A DNA stretch of 64,000 nt from Holacanthus passer (Eukaryota > Chordata > Actinopteri > Pomacanthidae): contig JAFREQ010000008.1 of the NCBI GenBank assembly GCA_025331565.1, positions 4,030,001 to 4,094,000 of the forward strand, written 5' to 3'. How positions within the stretch are numbered: position 1 is the first letter of the stretch; each line of letters begins with the position of its first letter. Positions 31,101-45,600 of the stretch are shown here, piece by piece. The notes beneath the pieces were generated by a model. It saw nothing but the letters and a program-made list of their open reading frames with translations, had not been told where the DNA came from and ran no database searches. The translations under genes were made by a program, and so were the position numbers.

Positions 31101-34100
31101 AACACAATTTCAGCAATAAACATGGACATGTGATGCCGAACATGAAATGAAATGACTCTGTTGTCGGCATCAACCTGGCGTTAAAGAGGGGGCTACTGTA
31201 CTAGGAGGTGTTTGCCAGAACAGGTGATACAGCAGAGAAAGAATAAGATGAAATATTTATGAGGCTTGTTGTTTACTAGCGAGGAAGCGCTGCCCAACTC
31301 CCCGGATCTGTGTTGTGTTTTTTTTTTTTTTTTTTTTTTTTGTTATGTGTGGAAAAACCACTGTCTGGAACACAAGTTAAAATCCTGTCCGCTACACAAT
31401 TACTCTTTGTCCTTCCTGTTGGATAATAACAGACACAACACTGTACCCCCCCCCTTTTTTTTTTTTTGACATACTAACCTTTAGTTCCCGGAGATCACAC
31501 AAAAATATTTCGAACTGACTGAAGTTAGACACAAGAAAAGGAAGAAAGGAGTTGGAAGAGAGCACGTAGGAGCCCACAATTGTTCCATTTTGCTGTAACC
31601 TCTGACAACCTCTACATTGTATAAAAAGGCATGAGCTGTTCCTCTTTTTGAATAGGAGCCCAAGTCGAGTTTTTGATCACCACCTCAGTATGATGCACAT
31701 TACAAATGAGACATGTAGGATGTCTGGTAGCAGCATATTTTCTTCTGGAGCGATGCCAGTTGTGGCTTTGTGGTATTGAGTCGGTTTTCTGACACGGCTG
31801 CGGGAAGATGTTGTGCTGCTGAGGATAAATTGGCATTACATCACGTTGCAATTAATGCACTGTACACGCCGTCTGTCTCGCCGCAGGGGGCAAAAGGACA
31901 CAAACAAGGAGTCCGGAGTAACAAGTTTTGGTTGAGTTAACAGCACTAAAAGCTATAATGTCTAACAATCAATACGAGCAACACAACCCAATCCCCAATA
32001 AGTATCTTTAGATTTACTACAGTGTCATTGGCTGCAGAGTGGATACGCATGTCGAGCTCTGTGTGCGAGCGATTCATCCCCCTGTGACTTTGTTGATGGG
32101 AATCTCAGCACAGTAACATCAAGCTGAGTTACCTCTGCATTATTTGTGCATTGCAGGCATGACATGTGCTCGGAGAACAACAGAGGACTTTAATAGCGCT
32201 CGAGTGAATAACAAGAAATGACTGCAGCCCAACTGATGCTGCTTGTTTGCGTTGAGCGCTAATACCAGTTAATGATAAATACAGTGGACGCAAGAAAGTC
32301 AAATGTTGCTATTGTGGAGTTGTGACAAAAAATATGTACCTATTAAATTTTGAACAATAAGAGTATTAATTCTGAGGGAGTCTGCAGTGCAGGAGCATCT
32401 GCTCAGTTCTGATACGGTCTGTTGGACAAAGTGATCACAGTTTCTGCTCTGTTATCTCTTTATTGTTTCTTTGACTTGTTATACAATGTGCAAACATCTA
32501 GAATTATGTTTATATGCTACTTATTTGCATCAGGAAATATGTTTTGCAAGGAATAAATTAGTTTTTTTTTATCAACATAATGAAAAGTTGGGGTTAACAG
32601 AATCGCAACATGTAGTTGTTTACTCCACATTATTTCCTGTTTTGCGACTAAAGCATCCACAGAGGTTTTATAGTTATGTTTCTGCACTCAGAGCACTTGA
32701 TCTTTAATATCAAAAAGTCAAGAGTGACTTGAAATGCAGGACATGATTACTTTATTAACATGTAACCGAAAGTCTTTTCCCAACATTAACCAAAGTGCTT
32801 TTGTTGCCAAAAAGCATCCACATGTGGGACTAAGAGTGGAAACCTTGCTCTGTGGTGTCAAAGTCCTGCTCTTTCTACGCCCACAGTTCACCCCGGCCTC
32901 CTCAATACAAGCACCATGCGGTACAGAAAACAAGCGCTCACTACCCGAGAAACAAATTACTACTTTATATTGTACATGTAATTTTTAGGACAGAGGGTGG
33001 TTCTGTGACAATGTCACCACACAGGTGTTCACTCATGTTTCCTAATTTGACCTCTTCTCAGGACTGTGTTTGATTGACAGCTCTCAGACTCCTCTGTTGG
33101 TTTTGTGGCACAGTTTAGGGCGGGACAACTTATGCCGTGATCATTCTGATTGGTCTGTAGAGTTTGGTGACATGATTTCCTGCAAAGCTCCGCCCAGCTT
33201 CAACCTGTCTGTTGGTCTAATCAGACAGTGATTGAAAAGGTGTGTGTGGTCAGGCCTTTTTCACAGCACATGTTGACTTGCATTAGTAAGAACAGTGAGA
33301 ATATTACTATTAATATTAACAATGGCTCTGTTCTCTTCAGGCATCATGGTACGTCATGACAGCCAAGCAAATTTTGACCAAATTTTCTTGAAAATATTTC
33401 AAAAGAAAAGGCAAATTATGATGTTTTTCCATCCATGACTGTTGGTTTGTTGAGATAAACAGCTGGTGGGGCTAATTTTCCAGTCTGGTGCTATTAAACC
33501 ATTGCAGAAGAAGATAGATTAATTAAATGAGGGCCAGTCAACCCTCACATGTTGGAAAACAATGTAGAAAACATGATGGAAATATGGTGATTATTTCATG
33601 TATTAATTAAAGGAAAGTCACAGTCTCCTCATCGCGCCACACAGATCTGTTGTTTTCATCTGCCGACATTTTCAGTCTCTCCAGGGAAAAGCTCCAGCGG
33701 ATGTTAAGTCACCTACTTGATATACGTCATGATTTATTGGCTGAGTCTGTCTTGATAACTTTTCCATCTCAGCCAAGAGTCAAAACTTTATGCCATATTT
33801 TCCACTCAACATTTTGTCAGCAAATTGAAAATGTGCATAAAAACAGGTGGATGGAAACACAATTAATTTGAACAAATAGCAGGACCCTGAAATTAAAGCA
33901 GCAAAATTGAATTCTGCTTTTCCTACTGTGACATGTCCAAATGTCTTCTGTGGCCTCTTCTAAAAATATGAACTTTATCATGAACTTGAAAAACAAATAG
34001 TGAAATAATAGATACATAAATAGCACTGCAGGGTCATTTTCACTGTACCACTGCAGAGCTGACGACGACCCGACTTTGACTCATCTCCTGATTCAGAACT

Positions 34101-37100
34101 ACTACATGCCATCTTAAAATACATCACAAGTTTAGCTAAGTGTCCCATTAACACCAGTAATGCTGTTCAACACTACAAAGGCTTAAATACCAAGCCAGAG
34201 GCAATCTGTTCATTAGTGGAGCTGATTCTCAAGAACCCAAAATAAACTGTAGCTGCCAGTAACAGACGTTTAGGTTCCTCCAACCATGAAACTAATCAGT
34301 GTATTGCAACTAAATTCATTTCATGATTTTTCCGCGTTTGTACAGGATGCGGTTCCACCACAACACTCCTGCCTGCATGCTGAAGATCGAACGCGTATTC
34401 ATGTAATTTAAAAGCAGGCAGTTCTCAGATTAGAGACATAATAACTAACGACGATAAACGAGCTGATGATTTATTTCACGGGGGAGCTCGTTCTCATTGC
34501 AGAACAGAAAGAAGCCTGTCAGCACATTAGTCTATCCCTGACATTTTGTATAGTGTTTGGGGTCTAACATGGTGGCAAAACACAGCGTTAAGATCTTCAC
34601 AAGCTCTGCAGAGTGTTTTGAAAATTCACTCATCAGCTATGAAAAGCAATGATTCATAAACTGTATCATCAGCATAAACCTTCCTTTTTTTTTTTCAGAG
34701 TTATGTGACTTTCATGCAAATGTGCGGTGTGTGATCGTTACGCTTGCTGTGAAATTCATAAAACGCTGCAAATAAGTCATGTTTAGAAGTGTTTTCGAGC
34801 AAACCTGCCAAGGTTTTTTAGGATTTATAGGCACAAAGTTAACTTGACGATACACTCAGCTGTTTATGCAAACGCTCGTGTTTGTTTGCTCAGAGAGTTT
34901 TCAGTCGGACTTTATTTCACTCTTCTGGTGACACAGCACATTCGCACTGCAGGCAAACCGCTCTCTGAACTAATTAATAATCTCCATGTTTGTAAATGAT
35001 TTTTCTCTCCATGTGTGTGTTGTGTACGAAACGCAGCGTCACGTTTCATCTCTCGATTTGTTTACGAGGCTAATTATGGTAAAAGGATCAAAAACTTTGT
35101 CTGTTTTCGACAAAGTCATGCGTTGATTTTTGATTGTTTTCAAAGATTTCTCTCAGCCCCCTCTTTTTCATACAGCTACAAGGCTTTCCTATGATTCACT
35201 GCTATAGGATAAAAAATAGAATATCCCAGCTATCTGCTCATTTTAAAGTGTGTGTGGGCGGCAGGGGGCTGGTTGCATATAGACTGGATCGACTGGTAAT
35301 GTTTATTCATGTGTTTTTCCGTGCATAAATGCAGTATGTAACTAGAACAGCTCAGAATACCTGTATGCTCAGTATTCCAGATTGCGCAACTGTGTTTTTT
35401 AAATGAAATCTGCGGTTGGACCTGTGTAGTATTAAAGTTTTAGCAAAAGAAGCAGGAAATATGTATGAGCATAGATGTATATTTAAAATTTATGATCAAA
35501 TGTATGAATTGTTAATGAAAAGGCATTAAAGAGACTCTTGGCACTCAGGGTAGGTAAATAAAAAATCAATTATCTGGCCTGTGTTGTGGAAAAAATATTT
35601 TGTTATACAATACTATCATTATAGCTTCAATTAAGTTATTGCTGTTGTGCAACAAATAAAAAGTGTATATTTAGGAAATGAAATTAAGAGTAATAATTGC
35701 TTTGATGTGGGTTCTGTCTGGTAGTAAAGCCAGCCTGCACAATTAATTAGAAACATCTATTGCCACTGATTAGCCGAGCAGCCAATGTTGTGGCCCGATC
35801 TGTGTTTTATCATCAGCAGCGGTAATTGAAATGCAAATGGAGAGCCTTCTGTTGCACCAGAGGTCTAATAGTTTTAATCATGCGAGTTAGAGGCCCGAGC
35901 CCCGGAGGTCTGGGGTCACCCGACGTCAGGAGGGTCAGAGCTTTGGTAAACACCGGTGCAAGCGAACCCCTATACGAGCCAGCCGTGGACGGCCGACCAT
36001 ATTTCATTTTGAGTCATTGCACCGAGAGCGCGTGCTGTCGTCCCGGTGTCAGGCTCCCTGCCACAACCCCGCGGGGTCAGAGGGTTAAAGTGGCTTCGGT
36101 GGGGAAGTTAAAGCCGCAGATCAGGTGTGAGCGGGAGTTTCCAATTAAATCTAATGTGCTCCGAGTGAGAGCTCAGGAGAGAAGCGACTGCTGAGCTCCA
36201 CCTGCGATAAGCCACATGCTTGGATACCTTACAGCTCTCTTGTTCAAATGTAGTTCATGCTTTTGGTTCATTTGAATTAATTTATGTTTAGGTAATGTAA
36301 TGTTGAATATTTCAGGGTGACAAGCACGGGCAATGTTTTTCTTGAAAAGTCTGGATTACAATACAATAATACACTTTCCTGATAATCTTTATATAGAGAA
36401 CATAGACAGAATGTTATTAATCATCATTAAGTTCATCCAAAATGTTTTAGCAGCAGTGAAATGTAGATAAACTTTACTTAAGTGTTCATTTTAAGGTACT
36501 TAAAATGAGGATTCTCATTTTGTACTAGTTTTTTATTTAAAGAGATGAAGATTATACATTTGACAGTTGTAGGATTGTACATACAAACCATATGTTCATT
36601 TTATAAAACTTAATGCATTTTTATAGATTAAATTACCCAACAGTCAAGTAGTTCAGTTATCTTCAGCTTCAGTTTTACTTTGCTTTTTTAAACCTAAAGT
36701 ACATTTTGTTGAAAATACTTCTGTGCTTTTACTTAGGTAAGATTTTGAATGCAAAGATTTTGAATTGTACTTGTAATGGAGTATTTTTATATTGTGGTAT
36801 TTTTAATTCTCAGAATCCTTTACTTTTGTTTTACACATGTCAGGACTGTATTTCTTTCTGGTAAAGCAAAAGCAACATGAGCATAGATTTAACATATTTT
36901 TAGTGGCTTGCTGATGTAATACTTATGACATTCTGCAGTACATACATAATACACAATATCATGAGGATCTATTTAATCTAATGCAACCTGTTACAGTAGT
37001 CCTGCAATGAATCCTAACTTTGTGTTGCATAATGTTCCATTTTAAGAGACAGACTGTCAGGGAGGTGTTGGTTCAACTAACTTGTGAGTCTCCATTATGG

Positions 37101-39627
37101 CGTTGTTGGACTAGATCGTAGTAGATTGTGTATTGCATGTACACAGGGGTTGAATTTACAATGTAATTCAGTTCATTGCAACAAGAAGAAAAATTGCACC
37201 CTCAAAAAAATCAACACAGAGATGAGTCACCACCTCACACAGTCTAAAAATGAACTGATCTTTTTCAGCTTCACAAAGATTTGTTGCAAGGCTGTGTAAT
37301 TTGATTACATCAGAAAGGTGTTCATGATATTTTGTCCCCCTGTGTATCTGCTCAACAGCTAATCATTCTGTTCCCAGCCTGGTTTAGCATCCATGTTGTG
37401 TCGTATAACCGAAAATCAGCATTACTAATTTTAGCTAAACAAACCAAGGTATTCTTGGAACACACGTGTGAGATTTCCCTCTTATGTCTGCTGTACATAC
37501 AATAATCGCACTGGGGATGAACTCCACATAATGGGCATTGCAGTGAACCAGCTATGACATCCTGGATTCATTATCCCTTTTAGATGAACTGTGCTGGCTT
37601 CCCAAGGGGGAGCACAGTAATTGTGTCTTTAGGGATTTGTCAAGTCCCAGTTGGATGGCAATAAATCACTGGTAGAGGAGGTGTGGCGGCAGACCTGGGA
37701 TGAACTTGTGTGACGAAAGCGGCAGAAATGTCCCCAACAAAGCCTCAGCCTTCCCGTCAGGCCACAATGAGTTAGAAATAATTGACTAGGTCTCAGTTGC
37801 CTTTGTCTCGGGAGATGTGCATGTGCTATTTTGCTAATTAATAACACAAACTGTTGACCTCAGTATTAACCCCTGTCCAGATGGAGGATGGACACTCAGG
37901 GAAAAGTGTTGCATGTCCATAATTGACATGATATTGTGGCTTCACTCATCTAAAATGTTATGAGGAAGGTTGTGATGCACTTGCAGGTTTGGTCACCGGC
38001 AGCATTGATTGGTGGAGCTGCAGCCGTCCCTGAAGTGCAGGTGAATCAATCCTGTGGCTTAAATGCATTGCCAGATGAACATGTTGTATTCTAGCAAAGA
38101 CCCTCCTCTGGGAAGTCCTTAATGTTTTTGTCTCTCAGACACGCTCGAGTTTACTGCAATAATCCGCTCTTGAGCTCAAGTGACAAACTTGAAAAAACAA
38201 TGGGGACGCCTTCTTAACAGCGAGTTACCTCTCTGTAGCGCCATCTAAGTCTGAGATCTCTTAAGGCTTAAAACCCCCTCTTTTGTCTCCCCCTTTTAGC
38301 TGTAACTCCTCTTCATGACTTAAGTAGATTTAATAGCCGAGATCAATATGAGATTACAGCTCTCGCTCATTCAGACTGTTTCATGGGAGGAAAATGGTTT
38401 TCTGATCATTTCTGCACTCAATGTATAATGAAGAGAAAATTATTCATAGCCCTGGTTGGTTTGGACACATCCTCAGTGTTTTTTTTTCCCCTATATGACC
38501 AATAGTGGCTGTTTGGCCTAAAGGAAATCCATCAATTGCCGTTTTGCTCAGCTGGTTCCCTTTACAGCCGTATTCAGAATTGCCTTCACTTGGTAATATG
38601 TGCTCTCCTGGCTGTGTTAATGGCCTACAGCCATATGTTCCTCTAGCCTGCCTGACACCCCACCTTGTGTGGAGATAGTTGGCAGCTCTTGCTCCTATTC
38701 CCTTCCCTTCCTTCCCTTTTCCAACAGCCTCCACACTCAAGCAATTGCCTCAGCGTCCAGGCTCTCCCCTCCCCCACAGCAGAGCACTTCTCCTGCCTTT
38801 TCCCTCCATCAGCTTCCTCCTTGTTTTCATTGCTCATTGCTTGCATGGGTGGAATAAACCCAGGAGCTGCAAACATCTGTACGTCACCTCCTAAAACAGT
38901 ATTTAACAGAGGGAGGGGACTTATTTCTCTCTTTGAAAAGTCAAACTGTGAAAAACAGGTCACTGAATGCTTTGTGCATTTTTCTACACTTTACCACTTG
39001 ATGGTGGTCACCATAGAAACAGATGATCAGACAGGACTTGTGGCCACAATAGCAGTGTCTGTATCAAAATGAGACGTTTTTTATTCTTTTTGTAGGTACA
39101 ATTTGTTCTATCCTTTGCAGCATTTCATTGAAAAGAACAAGTCAGTAGCGAAAAGCCAAACTACTAAGAACCGTATTATGAAGACCTGTGAATTGAACTT
39201 TCCTCTCTTCAGTAAACACACAGCCCGGCATCCTTATATCATCTCCGTCCTCCATCCTCATGCTTTTCATGACCGCATCCAGCGCAGCAGCTTAATATGT
39301 TATAACACAAATCCCAAAAGAAGACAAAGGGGAATTTCTGCTTCCTGTTTTGCAAAATAAAATAATGAATAGCATCATTAATTGAATTAATTGTTCAGCG
39401 ATGTACAAAGGCATTTTGCGGATATCCTTGGCCTCGGCGTGTGCCCGACAATGAGATCAGGATGAATCTTGGACGGTGTTGTGTGGTGCTGCTCTGTGTG
39501 CGCAGCGTCCAGAGTCTCTTGCTTGTTTTTGCTAGCATTTTTCTCATACATAACACTTGAGCTGTTTCCACAGCCGTGATAGACTGTCAGGGGACTTTGC
39601 TGACAGCACTGCACTGGTGAGTGAGTT

Positions 39628-39664
<37 letters not shown>

Positions 39665-42600
39665 TCATTGGAGTGACTGAGTGAAAGAGAGAGCCAGACA
39701 GAAAGAAAGAGAGAGGGAGAGGTTATTTGTGCTTTTGTCACTCAATAGGAGGTTTGCGAAGAACTTTTCGACGCCCACCTTCATTTTTCGGTGACTTGCA
39801 GTGTTGGAGTTCATCTCGAGAAGTCATTTGAATAAACCTTCATTTTCACATTGCAGTCAATTTTGAGTGTCATTTACTTGGTGCCTGTGGGTTGTTGAAT
39901 CATATAATAGCAGTGATTTTTTTTTCCCCCCCCTGAAAAATCTAGATTGAGACTCTGCTTAAATGGTTTGTCGGAGCTTCAATAAACGGACCTCGGCTCT
40001 CAGGTCTGGCCTCTGACTTTACTCTGTCCTCAGTGTGTCAAATGCAGATCTGCAGCTGAGAATTTGACTGAGCCAGGCACCAAACGGATATGATCCTCCA
40101 GCTCCCGCAGCCTGGATGAGCTTCTTTTAGATGGCCGAGTCTGTGAATACCACTTAGTTTTTTTTTTTTTCAGCTACTATCAAGAAACACTGGCAGGCTG
40201 CCTCCGAGTTTACAGTGCCTTTCTATTCCAGCCCCCAAAGAACCCATTTTATCTTTGCTGTCACTCCGCTGAGTCTGCGGCTGCTTCACTTTGTTCGACC
40301 AGAGAAGCAACCAGCTCTGTGTTATCAAGGAAAAGTGCATTTATTTAGAGTCTCAAGCTGAGATGGCTTTTGGGCATCTAAATCTCAAAGTTTATTCTCG
40401 ACACTTCCTGCCTCTTTGCTTTTTTTAGCCCCATAATAGAATCAGCTGAGAGTCTGAAATATTGCATACACTGTACAGTGCAGATAGACCTGTAATCTTC
40501 AGACAGGCATCCCATCTCACTGCTTGCGTACTCATTTTCCAAAGTCCACTTTATTTTCTGAAATTCCATTTGATTTTCATATTTGGATCACGCCTGGAGA
40601 TTTCACATAACACATGGATGTTGCTGAGGCGTAACACACCTGCTCACATCGACGCAGGAAATGGTTCTTTCCCCCTGTGAAATTTACCTTTAATGAGATG
40701 CATTTTTCTCTATATCTGTCTTGAATTTGTGGATTCTGCAGAGGATTATTCTAATGCTGCGCATGCTGTCACATGGATATCGCACACAGCATGAGAGCAG
40801 TAAAACTGCCTGGTGAACTTAAGCGATGAGGGACTTCTGAAGGGATTTCACACTTGTGTAGGATTGGCCAGTCAGGAAAGATCATATATCCCACAACCTG
40901 TATACAGAATTCATAGTTGGAGATGTCTGATGGCTCATACAAGTTGATGTGTAATGTTATTTGCAATTGGTCAGATGATTTTATTTTCTAATTGTGTTGC
41001 CTTCACATTTCTACTTTGATGTGCTGCATTTAAGCTGTTTGTCTTGTATTTACGTTTAGTATAAATTCCTCTTTGCAAATATATTGTCCAACATATCAAG
41101 ACAGTTACATTCTTACTTCCACCTCTAGATTTCAGATTTGTATACAGTCAAAAACAAATATGATTAAATGTTTTTTTGTCCCATCAAAAATGATACAACA
41201 AAGAGTTTGAACACAAATGAAATGGCAAACAATTGATCGATAAATAAAATTTCATGTTTGATATTTTACTTTACTATTGATGTTTTTAACCTTTTGGGAG
41301 CAACAGAACAAGTTGTTATAGTGAATGTGCAGGAAACAGTTGGCTAATTGTATCTCCAGCAAACATGGAGCAATATTAACGCTCATTCAAAGTCATGTTT
41401 GTGGCCACCTGGTGCATGTAAGTTCACTGTTCACCCTCCTTTTTGGCTCTGTTAGGGTCTAAAGGTTTCCACGTTTCTTTCATTCCTGCTGTTGGAAATG
41501 ATGTTAATGTTGAATGAATCGAAGCAGGAAAGTTGCAGTAAAACCAAAACAATGAGCTGAAAGACCCTGAAATGTGACCCCCCTTTCCCATTACATAGTC
41601 GTATTTATTCATTTCTAATATAAAATTAGTGATGAGTGCAGCTTTAATTTTTTTAAGGACTTCCACCTGTGAGAAATGATCTATCCATTGTTGAATACCC
41701 AGGTTTACTTGATAGATGGTCTCTTAAGATAAGATAAGATAAACCTTTATTCGTCCCACAGTGGGGAAATTTGCATTTTCTTCCAACACTTACAATGATT
41801 GATTACTTGAAACACAGGGACTGATGGCAGATAATAATTTGAACTGAGCCTTCAAATACCCTCACATACTGATAAGACTGCTGGCATAAGAGACAGAGCA
41901 GTTATTTAGTAATTTGTAGAATCATGATCCGCACAAAAGATTTTTTTCATCGGGCGACTGGTGTGAAATATAAGAACCTGTAAGTCAAAGTAAAACACAC
42001 CTTGAAACATATGTGGTCCAGAATCTCTGAATGCGCTGCACGTTATTTTGAAGGGCTTCTCCATTGAGGATTTGAAATATATTGGTATTGGCTTATACTG
42101 AATCACAGAGGGGAACAGATAACCATTTACTGAAATTAGAAGTGTAATGGATCCACAGAGTTACAAATTTCTCTCCTAATGGGCTGAATGAGGAATCGTC
42201 TCCTCATCGATTCCAATGATGTTTTTTTCCTCCTGGTTTCTTCTGCCTCTCTTTCCTCCAATAGAGTTAGTGTGGTTTATCTGTATGTTTTCTTGTTGCT
42301 ATTCCTGAGATGAAGAATGACCGAATCTGATTGTAAGTTGATTTGTTTTTATTGTGTTTATTCTAGTTAGGGCTGCAACAAAAGATTAATCATTTAATGA
42401 TTAAGATTTAATCATTGATTAATCTGACGATTTTACTTTCTCTGTAAACCAATTAGTTTTTTTTCTTTGGCTTATAAACTGTAAGAAAAGAAATCACAAA
42501 AATCCAGAGCTGAGGGTTTTCTACGACAGAGTCCAAAACCTAAAAATGACAAAACAGTTATCTGAAAATTGCTGCAGATTAATTTTGTCTCAAGTGATTG

Positions 42601-45600
42601 TTGATTTAATGACAGCAATACTTTTGGGTCCTATTCTAGTACATCACGTTTTAAATATTCAAACACCATTATTGTGCTTTTGAACTATTGGTATGTGTTG
42701 AATATCACAAGTGAAAACCAGTAATGTTATGAGTCCAAGGAAAACCCAAAGATCTCCAGATTTGAAGTTCTCACATAAACTGAAGGATTAAAATTTACCA
42801 AATGAGTCAAACATATTTTCCCTTGTCTAAGGCCAATACAGCCATTGCATTAAAGTTCACATTTTGGAGGTACATGATATATGCAGAACAGCAGTGATAC
42901 ATCTTAAAATACTAATGTGTAGGTGCACATAGTACAGAGTATAAAAAATCCGTAGTTGTGTGTGAGCTTGTTTTCACTTTTTGACATTCTGGACGTTAAC
43001 TGATGTTACCAACACCCCTAACTGGCTGTGACAACGCGGCACACCACACATCTGAGGTGTTTCTTCCTCGCTGGTGTGATCTCCTACAGTTGCATGTTCC
43101 CAGCAGCAAACAGCAGCAGAGATATCCCCGGCTCTGTGCGGCACGACGCTCGTATGATACCGAACATGAAGGTGACACGGATAAAAAAAAAAAAAACCCC
43201 ACTACAATATACGGTCAGTATGATAGATGATGGAGGGAGAGAAAATGGCTCTGTGCTTTATTAAAGATGACATTTGTAATATGAGCTCCGGCCTTCGCTG
43301 ATGGGAAGTCACCAAAATATATGATTTACCCACCAAAACAAGGGCGCTTTGAGCTGCGGTTCTGTGTTGTAAAAGGTCACATTTCAGTGGCAGTAAAACC
43401 ATTTTGGTTTTACTCTTGAGCCTTATGGATGATTTGCACCTGCACCTTCAGTGGAAAATCCATTTTGAGCCATTCGCATGTTTTGTTCTTTTACTGTCGT
43501 GATCGAACAGAGAGACTTTTGTGTTGTCGTTGTTACTTTTGACCAAACTCTGCAGTGAAAAGGTTTATGGCTGTCGCATGCACACATTCCTACAGTTTTG
43601 TTTCCATAGAAACACTGAGTCCCGGGCAGGCGTGTATTTTAGAGTTACATAAGCCTGTACCAGTAATACCAAATACACACCGACATGGGTATTCTCATTG
43701 GACTGGAATCCTATTTTTAGGGATTATATTCAGTAACTGTAGAATATTTCCAAAGATCAAAACATCAGGTTTCATTACTTCATACTTGTGCTATTTTTAG
43801 CTGTTTGACTGTACTTTGTTATCATCTTAAGGTCTCTGTCTAACATGTTCTCCTACGTAATGTGTAAATTTCCATCACAAATCGAACTGTGCCGTGGCCT
43901 CAGTGAAAGTCGAGGCACATAGTTCATTACCATAGCTGTGCCTGTGAATACAGTGCGTCGTATGAATGTGGGTGTTGCAAAACAGCTGGTCTTCACCAAC
44001 ACAATCGCACATATGTGATGCAACTGTGTCTATAATTAAGCACCGCTCAGGCATCGATCCTCGAATCATGTGTGGATATTAAATGTATATTCGTGGTCGG
44101 ATGAAGGCTAGTGCAAAGATAGGATTGTTTGGTTTTGCAGAAGGCTACAGCGAGCATCAGTGAGATTGTGTGAGTGTGTGTGGAGGGGAAACAGGTTCAG
44201 CCTCAGGCCTGCAGGGTTCATGGGTTTCCAGAGACAGAGGTTTTACAGTAACTCATACACCATCTGCAGGAACAATAGAGCATTATTAATAGATGTAAGA
44301 TGAAGCTACTTGGGTCTTGTGTATTACTGTAGCAACCTTTTTGCCTCGGGCACAATTTCATTTCACTTGTTCCAACCTTTTTTTTTCTCATCATGCACCA
44401 GTAAAGTTGCTATTGATGTTTCAGCCCTGTATTTATTGCATGGGTGTCCAGTTAACGCTGCAGCATCGACTGCTATTCAACAAAGCAGGTGCGTCGGACT
44501 TCTGCTGGTGATTAGCTGTTATAAAACCAAAAACAGAAAAGCATTTTACACCACAGTTTTCCCAGAATCAATATATGTAAGGCTGCTGATGACCGAATGG
44601 TGGCTATGTTTTGACTGGAGGCGGCTTAAAAGGCTCACAGTGCAATAAGATTTCCATTCACACTTTACTCTCAATCGCTTTGGCCCTAAAGTTCTCATTA
44701 GCTTTGCCCGCTTTATTCACTGCAGCTCACTTCCATATGCCTAAAGGCTCCGGGACTCCGAAGCATTTGTGCAGAAGTAATGCTTTGAATACCCCAAACG
44801 CACTTGATGTTCAGTCTCTTGCACATCTGTGATTGTGTACAGAGCTGTTATCAGTGAATTATTTTATGACCTTGGGAATCGGGCGGAATCACAGATGCCT
44901 CCAGTTTCGGCGATGACACGCTCACAATCAGCAGCGGTGTCTCACTGTGAGCGAGCGCTTCGTCTTACTTTGGACCGAACTGTCGCTGCTAGAACAATAT
45001 TAAAAATATAATTAAAACATGTGATAATAACCGACTGCGGTTGATTTCAACAAGTCTTAACAGGAGTGCCCCCCAGCCATTCCTCTGCAAAAAAAAGGGC
45101 TTTTTTAAACCGATATAACCAATTTCATGTTTTGTTTTTAGATGCAAACCTAATTATAGATTTTCCATGCTCACTTTCAGTAAGAAATGAAAGTTGTTTT
45201 TCCAGCATAATGTTAACTATGCTAAGATGGATGGGCCTTTTCTGGAAGCACTGTAGTATGATGCAGGCACAGGCAGCCATGATAGCAGCTGCTGAATAAT
45301 GGTGATGAGTAATCACTAATAAGCATCCAATAACTTTGTATGGGGAAAAAAAAAGGTTGTTGATCATTAATTCAAACCTCATGATTTTGCTAATTGCATT
45401 AATTTGTTTCCGAGGACGTGAGGGGGGTTTTTAAGCAGGGATTTAATTCAGAGTCCCCTGTGAGGGAAAATTTATTCAAAGTGTATCATAATCTTCCATC
45501 TTGTGCCTGAATTTGCAGAGCATAGTCACGGGTACACACAGACACAGAACATGCGAAAATGGGATATTTTGTTCCAATTTTTAATCCCCAAATGACAGAG

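Noticed and set aside
35826..36194. 122-codon open frame on the + strand in kcnj3 intron 2
   Set aside because: No recognisable domain, composition follows the CpG-rich block, and no splice or promoter context supports a protein.
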